From NCBI GenBank assembly GCA_948146395.1, contig OX411546.1, forward strand, positions 23,166,449-23,230,448: DNA of 64,000 nucleotides, in the 5' to 3' direction. The DNA comes from Fragum whitleyi (Eukaryota > Mollusca > Bivalvia > Cardiida > Cardiidae). This document shows positions 54,656-64,000 of this stretch, piece after piece (position 1 is the stretch's first letter; each line of letters starts with the position of its first letter). The notes under the pieces are model-generated. The model saw nothing but the letters and a program-made list of their open reading frames with translations. It did not search any database and had not been told where the DNA came from. Both the position numbers and the translations under genes were made by a program.

Positions 54656-54702
54656 TTGCACAAATCCCATATAATCCGTACTTATTGGAATCGTCTCATG
54701 GA

Positions 54703-54792
54703 TGTTTATGTCTCTTTATATTTCACAGGTAGCTGGAGTCTTCATTAAATACTTATGTGTGTAAACTATGGTGTTGTGTTTGCTATTTATCA
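54703..54792 (+). repeat. Copia 5' LTR (5' edge altered)
   Basis: From TGTTTATGTCTC to TTTATCA, identical to the 3' LTR. The 3' copy continues about 11-13 bases further left to a TGTTATAC start next to a purine tract; here that part is replaced by unrelated sequence, so the 5' edge is truncated or rearranged. Confidence 0.85.
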
Positions 54793-54834
54793 TGGTGGCA
54801 GAGCGTGTGCTATTTATCATGGTGGCAGAGCGTG
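54781..54834 (+). repeat. 27-bp tandem duplication over LTR end and primer-binding site
   Basis: 54781-54807 and 54808-54834 are identical and contain the LTR end TTTATCA plus TGGTGGCAGAGCG, a primer-binding-site-like sequence that starts TGG as expected for pairing with a tRNA CCA end. Confidence 0.85.
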
Positions 54835-54985
54835 GACTATGAGACAACCCAGTCCTCATACAGTGTTCCAGTGATGAATCTTCTAGTGTAACCATTATCC
54901 AGTGTGTTTTAGCGTCATTTTGTAACAGTTAATAGCGTAGCCTGTATTTTGACCAGTGTTCATTGACTGTTTAACAAGAATCAGT

Positions 54986-55593
54986 ATGGCATCAATAAAT
55001 TATAAAGTTCCACCTGTTTTTTCCACCCAGAAGCCTTAAAGCAGGTGGATTGACGAGATCAAGGCATGGGAGGCTTTGACAGATCTTGATGCTGATAAAA
55101 GGGGACTTGCTATAGCGTTGTCACTTCCTGAAGAAGGACAGAATTCTATTAGAGACAAAGTGTTTAGTGAATTGGCTGTAGACCAATTAAATGCTGATGA
55201 TGGTGTACTGAAATTAACTCAGTTTATGGACAAGATATTTAAGAAAGATGAGCTGAGTGAGGCTTATGAAGTGTATGTGGAGTTGACAGGTTTAGGAGAA
55301 GTCATGTTTCCTCAATGGAGGATTATGTCACAGAGTTTGAGAAACTATACAATAAGTCAAAGAAGTTTAAAATGGATCTTCCTCCACCTGTCTTAGCCTT
55401 TAAATTACTTGAATGTTCAGAATTAGAAATGAAGGATAGGCAGCTAGTTTTAACAGGTGTTGATTACAGTCAGGTTGATTCTCTATTTCAACAGATGTCA
55501 ACATCATTGAGGAAATTTTTTGGTCAACAGGCTGCTTCTCGTCATGAGACAAAGGATGATGTTGACATTAAGGTTGAGTGTATGGCAGCTTAA
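54986..55593 (+). pseudogene. Copia gag, disrupted
   Basis: Structural capsid region. The ATG at 54986 begins MASINYKVPPVFSTQKP, followed by an in-frame TAA at 55037-55039. The frame resumes with WIDEIKAWEALTDLDADKRG and ALSLPEEGQN (gag-polypeptide motifs of the Copia UBN2-type family) and then breaks by a single-base change near 55281. The +1 continuation reads SMEDYVTEFEKLYNKSKKF and LPPPVLAFKLLE. A further in-frame TAA at 55591-55593 interrupts the frame before the zinc knuckle, which stays in frame with pol. Confidence 0.88.
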
Positions 55594-58500
55594 GATGTCA
55601 ATTATGCCAGGAACCGATCAAGAAGGAATTATGGATACAGAAGAAATCCTAATTATAGAGGAACAGATCATCAGGAGCAACAATTTTCTGGTAAAAATAA
55701 GGGTGCATTCAGACAAAGTAAGCCAATTAACCCTGATGGACCGGATGGTCAACCCATGAGATGTCGTAGTTGTGATTCAATTAGACATTTAGTCAAACAG
55801 TGTCCTCATTCCTATGAAAATATGAGTAAACAAAATGTTCAGAAAGCTGTTCTATTTACTGGAAACAAAGAACCAGAAGCTTTGGTATTATTATCAGAGT
55901 CAGCTAATTCAGCAATTCTAGATAGTGCATGTACTTCAACTGTGGCAGGAGATGCTTGGATGAGATGTTATCTTGATTCTCTCGATTCTTGTCAGAGAGA
56001 CAAAGTAATTGAAAGTGATAGTGATACACTTTTCAAATTTGGAGGAGGTACAGTGCTACAATCAAAGAAGAAAGTGACATTTCCATGTTCCATAGCTGGT
56101 GTTGAATGTGAAATACAAACTGATGTTGTTTCAAGTGACATACCTCTTCTCCTCAGTAAGGATTCAATGAAAAGGGCAAAAGTAAAGCTTGATCTTGAAA
56201 ATGACAGTGCCTCCATTTTTGGTAAAGATGTTCAACTTCAGTGTACTTCTTCTGGACATTATTGTGTTCCGATACATCAAGTAAAAGTGGATGTTGGAGT
56301 CACTGCTTCAACGATGCTAGCTACCAAGGAGTCAGCAGATAATTTAAAGATTGTTGAAAAACTACATAAGCAATTTGCTCATCCTACATCCAAGCACCTC
56401 CAAATTCTCCTTAAAGATGCCGGTTATTCAGATGACCTTCTTGAGTGTGTTGTGAAAGTTACAGAGGCATGTGATGTATGTAAGAGATATAAGAAGACTC
56501 CAGCTAGACCGGTTGTTTCCTTACCACTAGCAAGTGAATTTAATGAGGTGGTGGCTGTGGATTTGAAAGAGTGGAAGCCTAATGTTTACTTTCTACATTT
56601 GGTGGATGTTGCTACCAGATTTAGCTTAGCAGCAGTTATCAAAAGGAAGACCCCTGAAGTAATAGCTGACAAGATCATGAGTTTATGGATTGGGAGTGGT
56701 ATTGGGCCTCCTCAAAAGTTTTTGGCAGATAATGGTGGTGAATTTGCCAATGATATTTTCAGAGATATGTGTGCAAATCTGAATATAGAAGTGATGAATA
56801 CAGCAGCCTATAGTCCATGGCAGAATGGGATTTGTGAAAGGAACCATGCTGTTGTAGATAACTGTGTGGCCAAAATATTAGAAGACTATCCTAATTTAAG
56901 TATTGAAGTTGCCTTACTGTGGGCAGTGAATGCAAAGAATAGTTTGTCAATGGTTTATGGTTGGAGTCCATATCAACTTGTGTTTGGTGCTAATCCAAAT
57001 GTACCAAATGTTCTCATTGACAAACCGTCTGCACTTGAAAACACGACAATTAGTAAAATGCTGGCTAGACATTTGAATGCTCTACATAGTGGTAGAAGAG
57101 CATTTATTCAAGCTGAATCATCAGAGAGAATAAAAAGAGCTTTGCGTCATAAGATAAGAGCTTTGGGAGAATGTTTCATTCAGGGAGATAAGGTTTATTA
57201 TAAGAGAGATGATGATAATAGGTGGAAAGGTCCAGGAACAGTCATTGGTCAGGATGGAAAAATAGTATTTGTGAGACATGGTAGTGTATATGTAAGGGTT
57301 CATCCATGTAGATTGATAAGGTGTGGGAAAGAATTCTATGATACAACAAAGGAGAAAAATGTGATTGATAAAGTACATGAACCAACAAATTATGACGATA
57401 TTGAATCTTATAAGGAGAGGAAAGGAAATGAGTCTGATTCTGATTCTGGAAGTATTGGCAGTTCTGAAGATGATGGAAGTAGTTCCAAGGATGACACTGA
57501 ATCAGATTATATTGAAGGATCTCTACCCGAGTCAGATGGAAGTGAGAGTAATGTAATGAATGACAAGGAGAAAACAGATGTTAACTCTGAAAAGAAAGTA
57601 GAGAATAAAACAAAAGCTACTATTCCATCTGTAGGGGATTCTATTATGTATAAATTGAAAGGAAACCAGAGTTGGAAAAAAGCAACCATTTTAAGCAAAG
57701 GTGTTAAAGCTTTAGGAAAAAACTGGGCATATCTTAACATTCGAAATGAAGACAATAAATCGCTTACAGGTCTGGATTTTGTCAAGGATATTCAAGAGTG
57801 GCATACTGTAGACACTCAGGATGTAAATGTAGTCTTTGTTCCCTCATCGCGTTATGTGGAGGAGGATGTGAAAAGGGCTAAAGAGATTGAACTTAGTAAT
57901 TGGAAAGAGTTTAAAGTTTATGATGTTGTGCCTTATACAGGACAAAAGCTTTTGTCTACAAGATGGGTTGTGACAGAAAAGGAGACAGCTGAAGGTAAAA
58001 GAACGAAAGCCAGGCTTGTTGTAAGGGGTTTTGAAGAGGAAAAGGAGGTTAAAACTGATTCTCCAACAATACATAAAGATTGTTTAAGACTATTTCTTGC
58101 AGCAGCTTCGACTATGAAACAGGACATTCACTCAATTGATATCAAAGCTGCTTTCTTACAAGGTAAAGTCTTGGAAAGAGATATATTTATTCAACCGCCC
58201 CAGGAAAGTGAATTGGATGAATCTCTTGTCTGGAAATTAAACAAATGTGTGTATGGTCTCATTGATGCCTCTAGAAATTGGTTTCTAAGTGTGAAAAATG
58301 AACTAAGCCGACTTGGATGTATTCAGTCAAAATTAGACCCCGCTTTATTTTATTGGTACGATAAAAATAAACTTGAAGGTCTCTTTTTGATGCTGGTGGA
58401 TGATTTTCTATGGACTGGATCTGAATTGTTTAAGAAAAACATCATTTTAGCTCTTACTGAGAAATTTCACTGTGGAAAGGAATTAGATTCGAGTTTTAGG

Positions 58501-58791
58501 TATATTGGTTTGAATGTTGAAAAGAAGAATGGTGAAATACTACTACAGCAGTATGACTACATCAATGACTTGGATCAGATTGACAGATATTCAGATGTTG
58601 TTGATGTTAGGAACAACTTATATCCAGAAAAAGTTGGTCAGTTGCATTGGATAGCTACACAAAGTCGGCCTGACTTGAGTTTCGATGTGTTAGATCTTTC
58701 TACAGTTTCAGAGATAAGTGACTCAAAAATGAAATTTAAGATAAATAAGGTGGTAAGGAAAGCCAAGAACAACCAGTATGCCATAGTTTAG
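55594..58791 (+). CDS. Copia Gag C-terminus, protease, integrase and reverse transcriptase
   Basis: Residues are counted from the ATG at 55756. The CCHC knuckle CRSC-x4-H-x4-C is at 3-16. Protease DSACTSTVAG has D56, with Ala in place of the usual Gly. Integrase zinc ligands H204, H209, C239, C242; core D269, D325 and E361 with exactly 35 residues between the last two. An acidic serine linker spans 555-600. RT has RLVVRGF at 753-759, D795 in SIDIKAAF and the catalytic box VDD at 881-883. It stops at 58791 after KNNQYAIV because of a lesion before RNase H. The frame is open from 55594 without ATG, so in the intact element it continued from gag. Confidence 0.93.
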   Translation, partial: DVNYARNRSRRNYGYRRNPNYRGTDHQEQQFSGKNKGAFRQSKPINPDGPDGQPMRCRSCDSIRHLVKQCPHSYENMSKQNVQKAVLFTGNKEPEALVLLSESANSAILDSACTSTVAGDAWMRCYLDSLDSCQRDKVIESDSDTLFKFGGGTVLQSKKKVTFPCSIAGVECEIQTDVVSSDIPLLLSKDSMKRAKVKLDLENDSASIFGKDVQLQCTSSGHYCVPIHQVKVDVGVTASTMLATKESADNLKIVEKLHKQFAHPTSKHLQILLKDAGYSDDLLECVVKVTEACDVCKRYKKTPARPVVSLPLASEFNEVVAVDLKEWKPNVYFLHLVDVATRFSLAAVIKRKTPEVIADKIMSLWIGSGIGPPQKFLADNGGEFANDIFRDMCANLNIEVMNTAAYSPWQNGICERNHAVVDNCVAKILEDYPNLSIEVALLWAVNAKNSLSMVYGWSPYQLVFGANPNVPNVLIDKPSALENTTISKMLARHLNALHSGRRAFIQAESSERIKRALRHKIRALGECFIQGDKVYYKRDDDNRWKGPGTVIGQDGKIVFVRHGSVYVRVHPCRLIRCGKEFYDTTKEKNVIDKVHEPTNYDDIESYKERKGNESDSDSGSIGSSEDDGSSSKDDTESDYIEGSLPESDGSESNVMNDKEKTDVNSEKKVENKTKATIPSVGDSIMYKLKGNQSWKKATILSKGVKALGKNWAYLNIRNEDNKSLTGLDFVKDIQEWHTVDTQDVNVVFVPSSRYVEEDVKRAKEIELSNWKEFKVYDVVPYTGQKLLSTRWVVTEKETAEGKRTKARLVVRGFEEEKEVKTDSPTIHKDCLRLFLAAASTMKQDIHSIDIKAAFLQGKVLERDIFIQPPQESELDESLVWKLNKCVYGLIDASRNWFLSVKNELSRLGCIQSKLDPALFYWYDKNKLEGLFLMLVDDFLWTGSELFKKNIILALTEKFHCGKELDSSFRYIGLNVEKKNGEILLQQYDYINDLDQIDRYSDVVDVRNNLYPEKVGQLHWIATQSRPDLSFDVLDLSTVSEISDSKMKFKINKVVRKAKNNQYAIV

Positions 58792-59285
58792 AACTTCTTT
58801 TGTTTACTGATGCCTCGTATGCCAATTTAGCAGATGGTGTCTCCAGCGCAGGTGGATACATCATATTTCTCAGAGGAAAGAATGGAAAGGTGTGTCCTGT
58901 GTCATGGGCAGCTAAAAAGATTAAGAGAGTGGTGAAAAGTACTTTAGCAGCAGAAGCTTTATCATTGGTTGAGGGTTTAGATGCTTGCTACTTTGTTAGA
59001 AGTGTTCTTAAGGAAATGCTATGGTTGAAAGATGAAAGTGAAATTCCAATCAAGTGTTTCACAGATAACAAATCTCTTTGTCAAAATATACATTCCACCA
59101 AGCTTATATCAGAGAAACGCCTTCGTTTAGACCTTGCCAGTATCAAAGAAAGTGTTGCGATAGGTGATGTTACGGTTAGGTGGGTGACAACAAGTAAGCA
59201 GATATCAGATTGTCTGACTAAGGCTGGAGCAGATTTCCATAGGCTGATAGAAATCCTGAAGACAGGGAAGGAAGTCAAGGGATAA
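58788..59285 (+). pseudogene. Copia RNase H, separated by a frame break
   Basis: The frame beginning around LELLLFTDASYANL continues with AGGYIIFLRGKNGK, SWAAKKIKRVVKST, LAAEALSLVEGLDA and CFTDNKSLCQ to a stop at 59285. This carries the Copia RNase H acidic residues: D in FTDAS, E in LAAEAL, D in FTDNKS, and a later D in SDCLTK. It is out of frame with the RT; compared with Copia relatives some residues between RKAKNNQ and LELLL appear to be missing, suggesting a small deletion near 58785. Confidence 0.88.
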
Positions 59286-59500
59286 CCACTGTGTTTGAAT
59301 TTCTTATCTAGAGTGTGTTCTGTGACATTGGTTGACAGTAGAATTGTTTGATATTACAACCACACAAAACTTCAATTTAAATGTATTTTCATCATTTATT
59401 ATTTCTTATATGCCTTGTCAGAGTAACTGACCTTTAAAATAAGTGTTTGTCTCTTTGCATAGTAATAGACAGACTTAAGTACTTTAATTCTTTTATCTAA

Positions 59501-59514
59501 GAAAGACAGGGGAA
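59501..59514 (+). other. Copia polypurine tract
   Basis: GAAAGACAGGGGAA lies immediately upstream of the 3' LTR, the expected primer for plus-strand DNA synthesis. Confidence 0.75.
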
Positions 59515-59617
59515 TGTGTTATACTTATGTTTATGTCTCTTTATATTTCACAGGTAGCTGGAGTCTTCATTAAATACTTATGTGTGTAAACTATGGTGTT
59601 GTGTTTGCTATTTATCA
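59515..59617 (+). repeat. Copia 3' LTR
   Basis: TGTGTTATACTTATG ... TTTATCA, about 101-103 bp starting at one of two TG dinucleotides just after the polypurine tract. The last 91 bp equal the 5' LTR exactly. Confidence 0.88.
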
Positions 59618-59784
59618 GGAGACCTTTCAAATAACTACCACAACATAGTGTTTTAATGACAAATATGGAAATTAGACTGGAAGTGACCCATCATATCAGT
59701 ACCTCTACTTTTTCTGAAAAGACAAGTCCAACTCTTAACATTGGATTATATGTATTGTTACCCAAGATTTTTGACAGTCATTTC

Positions 59785-59876
59785 ATAATGATTCTCATTG
59801 GGAAACCTCGATCAACATTGTGAAAGTTCATGAATTCAAAAATGTTGCGGATCTTTTACGGGTTCACTACCCTAAG
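59785..59876. mobile_element. Partial palindromic MITE (family of 4975)
   Basis: GGGAAACCTCGATCAACATTG, AAAAATGTTGCGGATC and GGGTTCACTACCCT match the right half of the family; the left half is degraded. Confidence 0.6.
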
Positions 59877-59907
59877 TTAGAAGATTTGGATGGGTTCAAC
59901 AATTTCG

Positions 59908-60143
59908 CAGTTATATCACAGCAGCCGGAGCACCTTACAATGGATGCTAGGTATTTCTTTCACCTCTACTACCATTACACCCTTTCCTAGCCTCCGTCTG
60001 CTATCTCACATAGGTTTACGATTATATCAACCCATTGGTGAGAGACTAACGTCGGAAAGGATATTTGCCGCCACCGGGGATCGAACCCACAATTTCCAGA
60101 TTGGAAGTCTTATGCCTTACCAACTGCGCTATGGTGGTGGCCC
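59908..60143 (-). mobile_element. SINE copy with tRNA head, tail lost
   Basis: Minus strand: head with TAGCGCAGTTGG (A box) and GGGTTCGATCC (B box), then the family body to about GCTGTGATATAACTGC. The AATC tail is absent. The open frame across it is not a gene. Confidence 0.85.
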
Positions 60144-61049
60144 CTATAAGTAAGAAGAGGGAAAAGAATAATATAGAAAATTGCATGTTAAGAAACAAGG
60201 AATATCAATGCTATAATAACAGCATTAACCTATTAAAATTGTAAATTCTTCAGACCTAATGGAGTCTATTGGACATGGTTTTAAATACTCAATAATCATT
60301 GTCTGACTGTATGAGAATTTATTTGGAGCACCATATTCATTATTAGCTTAAGAACAAAAAGTTGAACCATTCTCTGATCCCCTTTATAGTGTTGTTGGTA
60401 TTGTAATTGGTGTTTCAATTTGTGTGACAAACTTATACTTTGGTAATAATCTTTGATATTTCTGAAGATTTGTATGAATTACTTGAAACTTGCCATGTAT
60501 ATTTCTTATCACAAGAGCGTTTCTTACCATCAAGGGCCATAACTCCAGATGAATTACAAGGTTTTCTTCAAAGAAAACCCAATAGGTATTGCCTTTGGTA
60601 TCATTGGTGTCATGGCTGTTGGTGTCATTGGAATACTTAGACATTTGTAATATCTCTGGTTTTACTGAAGGCATTTACATAAAACTTTGAATTAGTATTA
60701 ACGTATTAAAAGCAACCTATGCTATTCAAGGGAATAACTCGTAATACCTACCATATTTCTGCCAATAAACACTCCTGGGAGCTATACATAACATGGTACT
60801 GGAGCTTTTATTTAGTATGCATTTTCTGATTTAAAAAATCATTAAAATTGATGTCTTTTAGGCCCTTTTCCCTTTAATTTTAGGTGAATTTCCTCTAAAC
60901 AATCATATAAATGATTGTTAAGAGGAAATTTATCAAATATTAAAGAATAAGTCTCAAAAGTTACTAAAATTTAGCCATTTGAAGTGGGTTTTCTCCTAAG
61001 TGGGCAACTATAAGAGAGGGTGCTATTATTAGAGGTAATAGGGTATGTG
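60144..61049. other. AT-rich spacer
   Basis: 60885-60930 is a small hairpin (AATTTCCTCTAAACAATCAT and its complement). The opposing open frames at 60384-60674 are mutual shadows without domains. Confidence 0.45.
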
Positions 61050-61282
61050 TTAACCCTTTGCCGTTTAATCCCTGCTTTTTACATGCCTGTGATTTTATGA
61101 TTGAGAAAACAATGTAAAAAAAGAAGAAATTGCTTCTGGCAAGCAATTTCTTCTTTTTCCACACTATTTTGGTCCCTACTGAATGGTTATTTTTCAAATT
61201 AAATCAATCCACTTTCAGTTTTCGTCTGCAAAACCTTTGAATTTGGACAGGTCCAAAATTTTGTAAAACAGGAAAGGGTTAA
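61050..61282 (-). mobile_element. TTAA MITE, family 1 copy 5, complete
   Basis: TTAACCCTTTGCCG at the left, GGAAAGGGTTAA at the right, central hairpin GAAGAAATTGCTT / AAGCAATTTCTTC at 61121-61155. Opposite orientation to the copy at 49942. Confidence 0.87.
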
Positions 61283-61879
61283 ATTTATGCCCCTTTCTTG
61301 ACTTAGACATTTAACAGTCTGTCCAGTACACTATAGCCAAGCATTGTTAGCGTGACATTTGAAGCTTGCGTTAAGAAACTCTTACAATTAAAGCTTCAAA
61401 TCACAATCAAACTGAAGTAAATGTGTATATTGGAGGGGTTTAAAAAAAAGAAAGAAAGTCTGCCACTAGGTCTGTGATATCAAAGTTAAAAGTGAGTGGT
61501 ATGGAGTTGAAAATTCCATATTCTGCATCCATCAAAGGATAATTGCAAGCTGAGAAAAAAAGATCAAAGGGCGGTGTCTGTTATATTTTTACTTTGATTT
61601 CCCCAGATAACATGTACCTGTAATTATACCCTTATGGATGATTAGGCTGCACTGGCTGTACTCTGGTGTCAATGATTGATCATTTATGAAAACATTGTTA
61701 GAAAAGGTACTGTGCCTTTATCAACAATATTTTTGTATATTTGATTATCTACATAATACATGTGGCATACATTTGGTCATTTTGTTTGTTTGGAGTTTAT
61801 TGCCACTTTCAACAGTATTGCAATATTTTTGGACAGATGCAAATCAGTTTATTTATCCTGGGTACCGTAGCATATGACC
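61283..61879. other. AT-rich spacer
   Basis: No feature is supported. Confidence 0.45.
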
Positions 61880-62156
61880 ATATGACCATATGAGCAATGC
61901 CCAAAGATCGAAGACTGTAAGTTGTTACGCGGGATAGTGCAAGGATACATGACGAAACTATTACTGAGATTCCCCATGATTCCTTAACATGCTTGGTGTA
62001 AAGCAGCATCTCACGGGACCGTGCATTAATGTCTCATCTGAAAGACAATTAATTTGTTAGTGTGCCAGCAAGGAATCGAACCCAAGCAATCGAAATTCAA
62101 TTGATTTGAAGTCTGGTTCCTTACCAACTGAGGTAGTCTGGCCGCCAGACTCTTCT
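61880..62156 (-). mobile_element. tRNA-derived SINE of a third type
   Basis: Minus strand head: A box-like TACCTCAGTTGGTAAGG and B box GGGTTCGATTCC, at 62150-62065. The body continues leftward with AGACATTAATGCACGG and AGAATCATGG-type text. No tail or target duplication was defined, so the left limit is approximate. Confidence 0.6.
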
Positions 62157-62741
62157 TTACAGTATTTTTTCAAAGGGAAGTAAATGTGTCAGTCATTACA
62201 TAAATTCCAATTAAGTCCCCTGTCTCTGAAAAGAAGAACTTTTTGTTCAGCACTTGTTATGATATGAACTTGGATTAAAGAGGCTTGTAATAGAACTACT
62301 ACAAAACATTTAAAAAATGATTACAAAAACGACTGCAGCCAGTCTACTACTGACGTTATCAGGCTAATTTGGGACTGGTGTACCTACCCATCACTATTTA
62401 TTAGTGGCTTACTAATTTGTCTCTTGCAGAGGTTTATCAATACTTCATCCAAGCCGACATCTGCCTATCCCACTTAGGCTTACTACAGAGGGATTATTAA
62501 GCCATTCCCAAACCGATTTATAAAACTCATTTATGCATTAGCATATATTAAGGTCTTTTGAAAACAATGTGGGAAATAAGGAATTGCTTATGACAAGCAA
62601 TTAAATTTCTTCATTTTCAACAATATTAATTCCCAAAGGATTAATAATGTCAGAATTTGAGTAATCAGGATTGTCGTCTGCTATGCCTTTCATGTTTGGA
62701 AGAGTTTAATTTTTTTTTAATCTGGTTTATATGCCCTAGTT
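62157..62741. other. Spacer with MITE remnant
   Basis: 62560-62640 retains the family 1 TTAA MITE core (GGAATTGCTTATGACAAGC) without termini. Confidence 0.45.
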
Positions 62742-62951
62742 CATTGATTGATGAATGGAGTTAAGGCTGCTTTCAACATTTTTTTCAGTTGTATCGCGGC
62801 GGCTGGAGCACCTTACAATGGTTTCCTGGTATTTCTCTCACCAGTACAACCACCACATCCTTTCCTAGCCTCCAGCTACGATCTCTCATAGGTCTACTAT
62901 TATCAACCAATTGGTGAGAGAAAAATAGTCGGAAAGAATGAGTGCCGCCGT
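62742..62951 (-). mobile_element. SINE copy without tRNA head
   Basis: Complement of the AATC tail (CATTGATTGATGAATGGAG) at the left, full body, ending GAAAGAATGAGTGCCGCCG at the right, where the head would begin. Confidence 0.85.
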
Positions 62952-63404
62952 TCAATTGTGTGAGCAAAGGTCAGTTTTGTCTATACAATGTATAGACAAA
63001 ATTGACTTTTGATCATTCACTTAAACTTGTGCATCCAAAAAAGGTTGAAAAAAATTACCAGATGACTAAATGTGAGTGGATTATAAATGGAAAAAGGTTG
63101 AAGACATCAAATAATATAACAATGTCTATATACCAATAATACCAATGTGCCCTATTGACAAGGGAGGAAATTGGAACTTGTGCATGGACATTAATTATAA
63201 CATTATTCTCCCCTTACGACTTTATCACCAGGGAACATGTTCCTATGAAGCATGCATTGTATGTGATCAGTTGAAAAGCAGCCACTTTAAAGCATGAAAT
63301 TCAAACTTAGTAACTACAGCTTATGAAAGTCATCTGGTCTGAAAACATGGTAATAAAAGTCTTTGTCACAACTTTCATGCCAAGTTAGGTTTCTATAATA
63401 ATTC
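62952..63404. other. Spacer with a hairpin
   Basis: 62970-63012: AAAGGTCAGTTTTGTCTATA opposite TATAGACAAAATTGACTTTT, a nearly perfect 20-bp stem around a short loop. Otherwise nothing is supported. Confidence 0.5.
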
Positions 63405-63478
63405 GATGGCCCAGCATGTAACAGTTGTAACTTCCTATAGGAATATATAGGAAGTTACAACTGTTTCACGCTGAGCCA
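63405..63478. repeat. Short hairpin repeat GGCTCAG family, copy 5
   Basis: GATGGCCCAGCATGTAACAG opposite CTGTTTCACGCTGAGCCA; inner AGTTGTAACTTCCTATA opposite TATAGGAAGTTACAACT. Confidence 0.85.
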
Positions 63479-64000
63479 ACGTATTGCTTGGGCAAGGGAT
63501 TTGTTTAAAGCCTTGGTAACATCTGGCACGTAAAATACTTTTTACAGACTGAAAATATTGATCCCATTTATTTACACGTCTTTTCTTAAGTCCACTGGGT
63601 AATAAAATGTGATCAGATGGAAATTCATGTGGTTGATACATTTGTATGATCTTGAAAATTATTTGAAAATGGAAATAGGCTGTAAACATTATTACAAGGT
63701 AAGAAATAGCTCTTCTTCAATGCTTTCATACAGAATTCTTGGCAGATTATAACTGTAGAATTTCACCATCAAAGTACAGTAAAACTTGTGTTAAAGGACC
63801 ACTTAGGGGACTACAGAAAAGTTGTCGCTTATGAGAAAGGTTGCTTAATAGGATCTTTCATGATAAATGACATGGGTCATTTTGATAATATTAAAATAAT
63901 TCTTGTTTACATAATAAGTCCACTATTGAATTGGATTTTTTTAACCTTTCATGTATGGTGTTTTTAGGGTCATAAGGAATGTTCATTTAAAAAAAATGGT
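63479..64000. other. Spacer; probable DNA-transposon end near 63776
   Basis: TACAGTAAAACTTGTGTTAA followed by GGACCACTTAGGGG and TTGCTTAATAGGATC resembles the TIR of a TA-inserting DNA transposon that would extend beyond the window. The partner end is not in view. Confidence 0.3.

Larger units (their letters stand above)
54703..59617 (+). mobile_element. Ty1/Copia LTR retrotransposon, near full length, inactivated
   Basis: Two short LTRs flank gag, protease, integrase, RT and RNase H in Copia order (integrase before RT). The 91-bp segments 54702-54792 and 59527-59617 are identical. The coding region carries two in-frame stops and two frame breaks (about 55037, 55281, 55591, 58785), so no full Gag-Pol can be made. 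No matching 5-bp target duplication is visible, consistent with alteration at the 5' edge. Clade not assigned. Confidence 0.93.

Noticed and set aside
55992..58127. Minus-strand open frames within the Copia element
   Set aside because: Antisense shadows of the pol frame.
59890..60153. 87-codon open frame with Ser/Leu-rich start
   Set aside because: It is the complement of a SINE; the same peptide-like text occurs in the SINE at 62742.
60885..60930. Stem-loops as transcription terminators (several places)
   Set aside because: Eukaryotic context; the hairpins belong to palindromic mobile elements or lack a U tract and a gene upstream.

Overview
The window looks like a stretch of a marine bivalve (mollusc) genome. 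It is AT-rich and intron/intergenic-like, with no bacterial-style gene packing. It is saturated with interspersed repeats of types I associate with clams and their relatives: tRNA-headed SINEs with an AATC-type tail, repeats opening TTTTTAGCTC and followed by a GTCC/GTGC-rich stretch, and many palindromic MITEs. This assignment rests on remembered repeat style, not on a database search. I see no complete host gene. The best host signals are two short candidate first coding exons on the + strand (32414-32452 and 41804-41890), both ending in phase 0 at a consensus splice donor.

Layout. 1-2215 is a 40-bp minisatellite interrupted by a SINE. 2290-9012 is a run of small TIR/palindromic elements. 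9013-19786 is bounded by matching inverted TTAA-type termini and contains two Helitron-like repeats, a CCAAT-box promoter-like segment with a truncated acidic ORF, and a complete DIRS-like tyrosine-recombinase retrotransposon (14893-19658, minus strand). 21903-23953 is a pogo/Tigger-like TA-flanked element carrying nested SINE and LINE pieces. 24000-37500 is dense in Helitron-like repeats, TTAA MITEs and SINEs. 38870-39900 is an AT-rich satellite of about 180 bp per unit. 40331-46900 holds SINE, MITE and LINE remnants plus the better exon candidate. 46975-49077 holds a TIR element and a foldback element rich in GTGT/ACAC motifs. 49248-53010 is a zone of local duplications. 53713-54655 is a Helitron-like repeat with internal tandem units, directly followed by a Ty1/Copia LTR retrotransposon (about 54703-59617). 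The rest to 64000 is SINEs, MITEs and spacer.

Main coding content. The DIRS element carries Gag, RT-RNase H-methyltransferase-like and tyrosine recombinase ORFs, all with catalytic residues intact, plus textbook DIRS termini. Gag and RT are joined by a perfect A AAA AAC slippery heptamer in the correct register. The RT frame then carries a consensus splice donor, and the recombinase ORF begins at a strong splice acceptor in the same phase. Together these suggest how a recombinase ORF with no near-start ATG could be expressed. The Copia element is nearly full length and has identical 91-bp LTR segments, but two premature stops and two frame breaks disable it.
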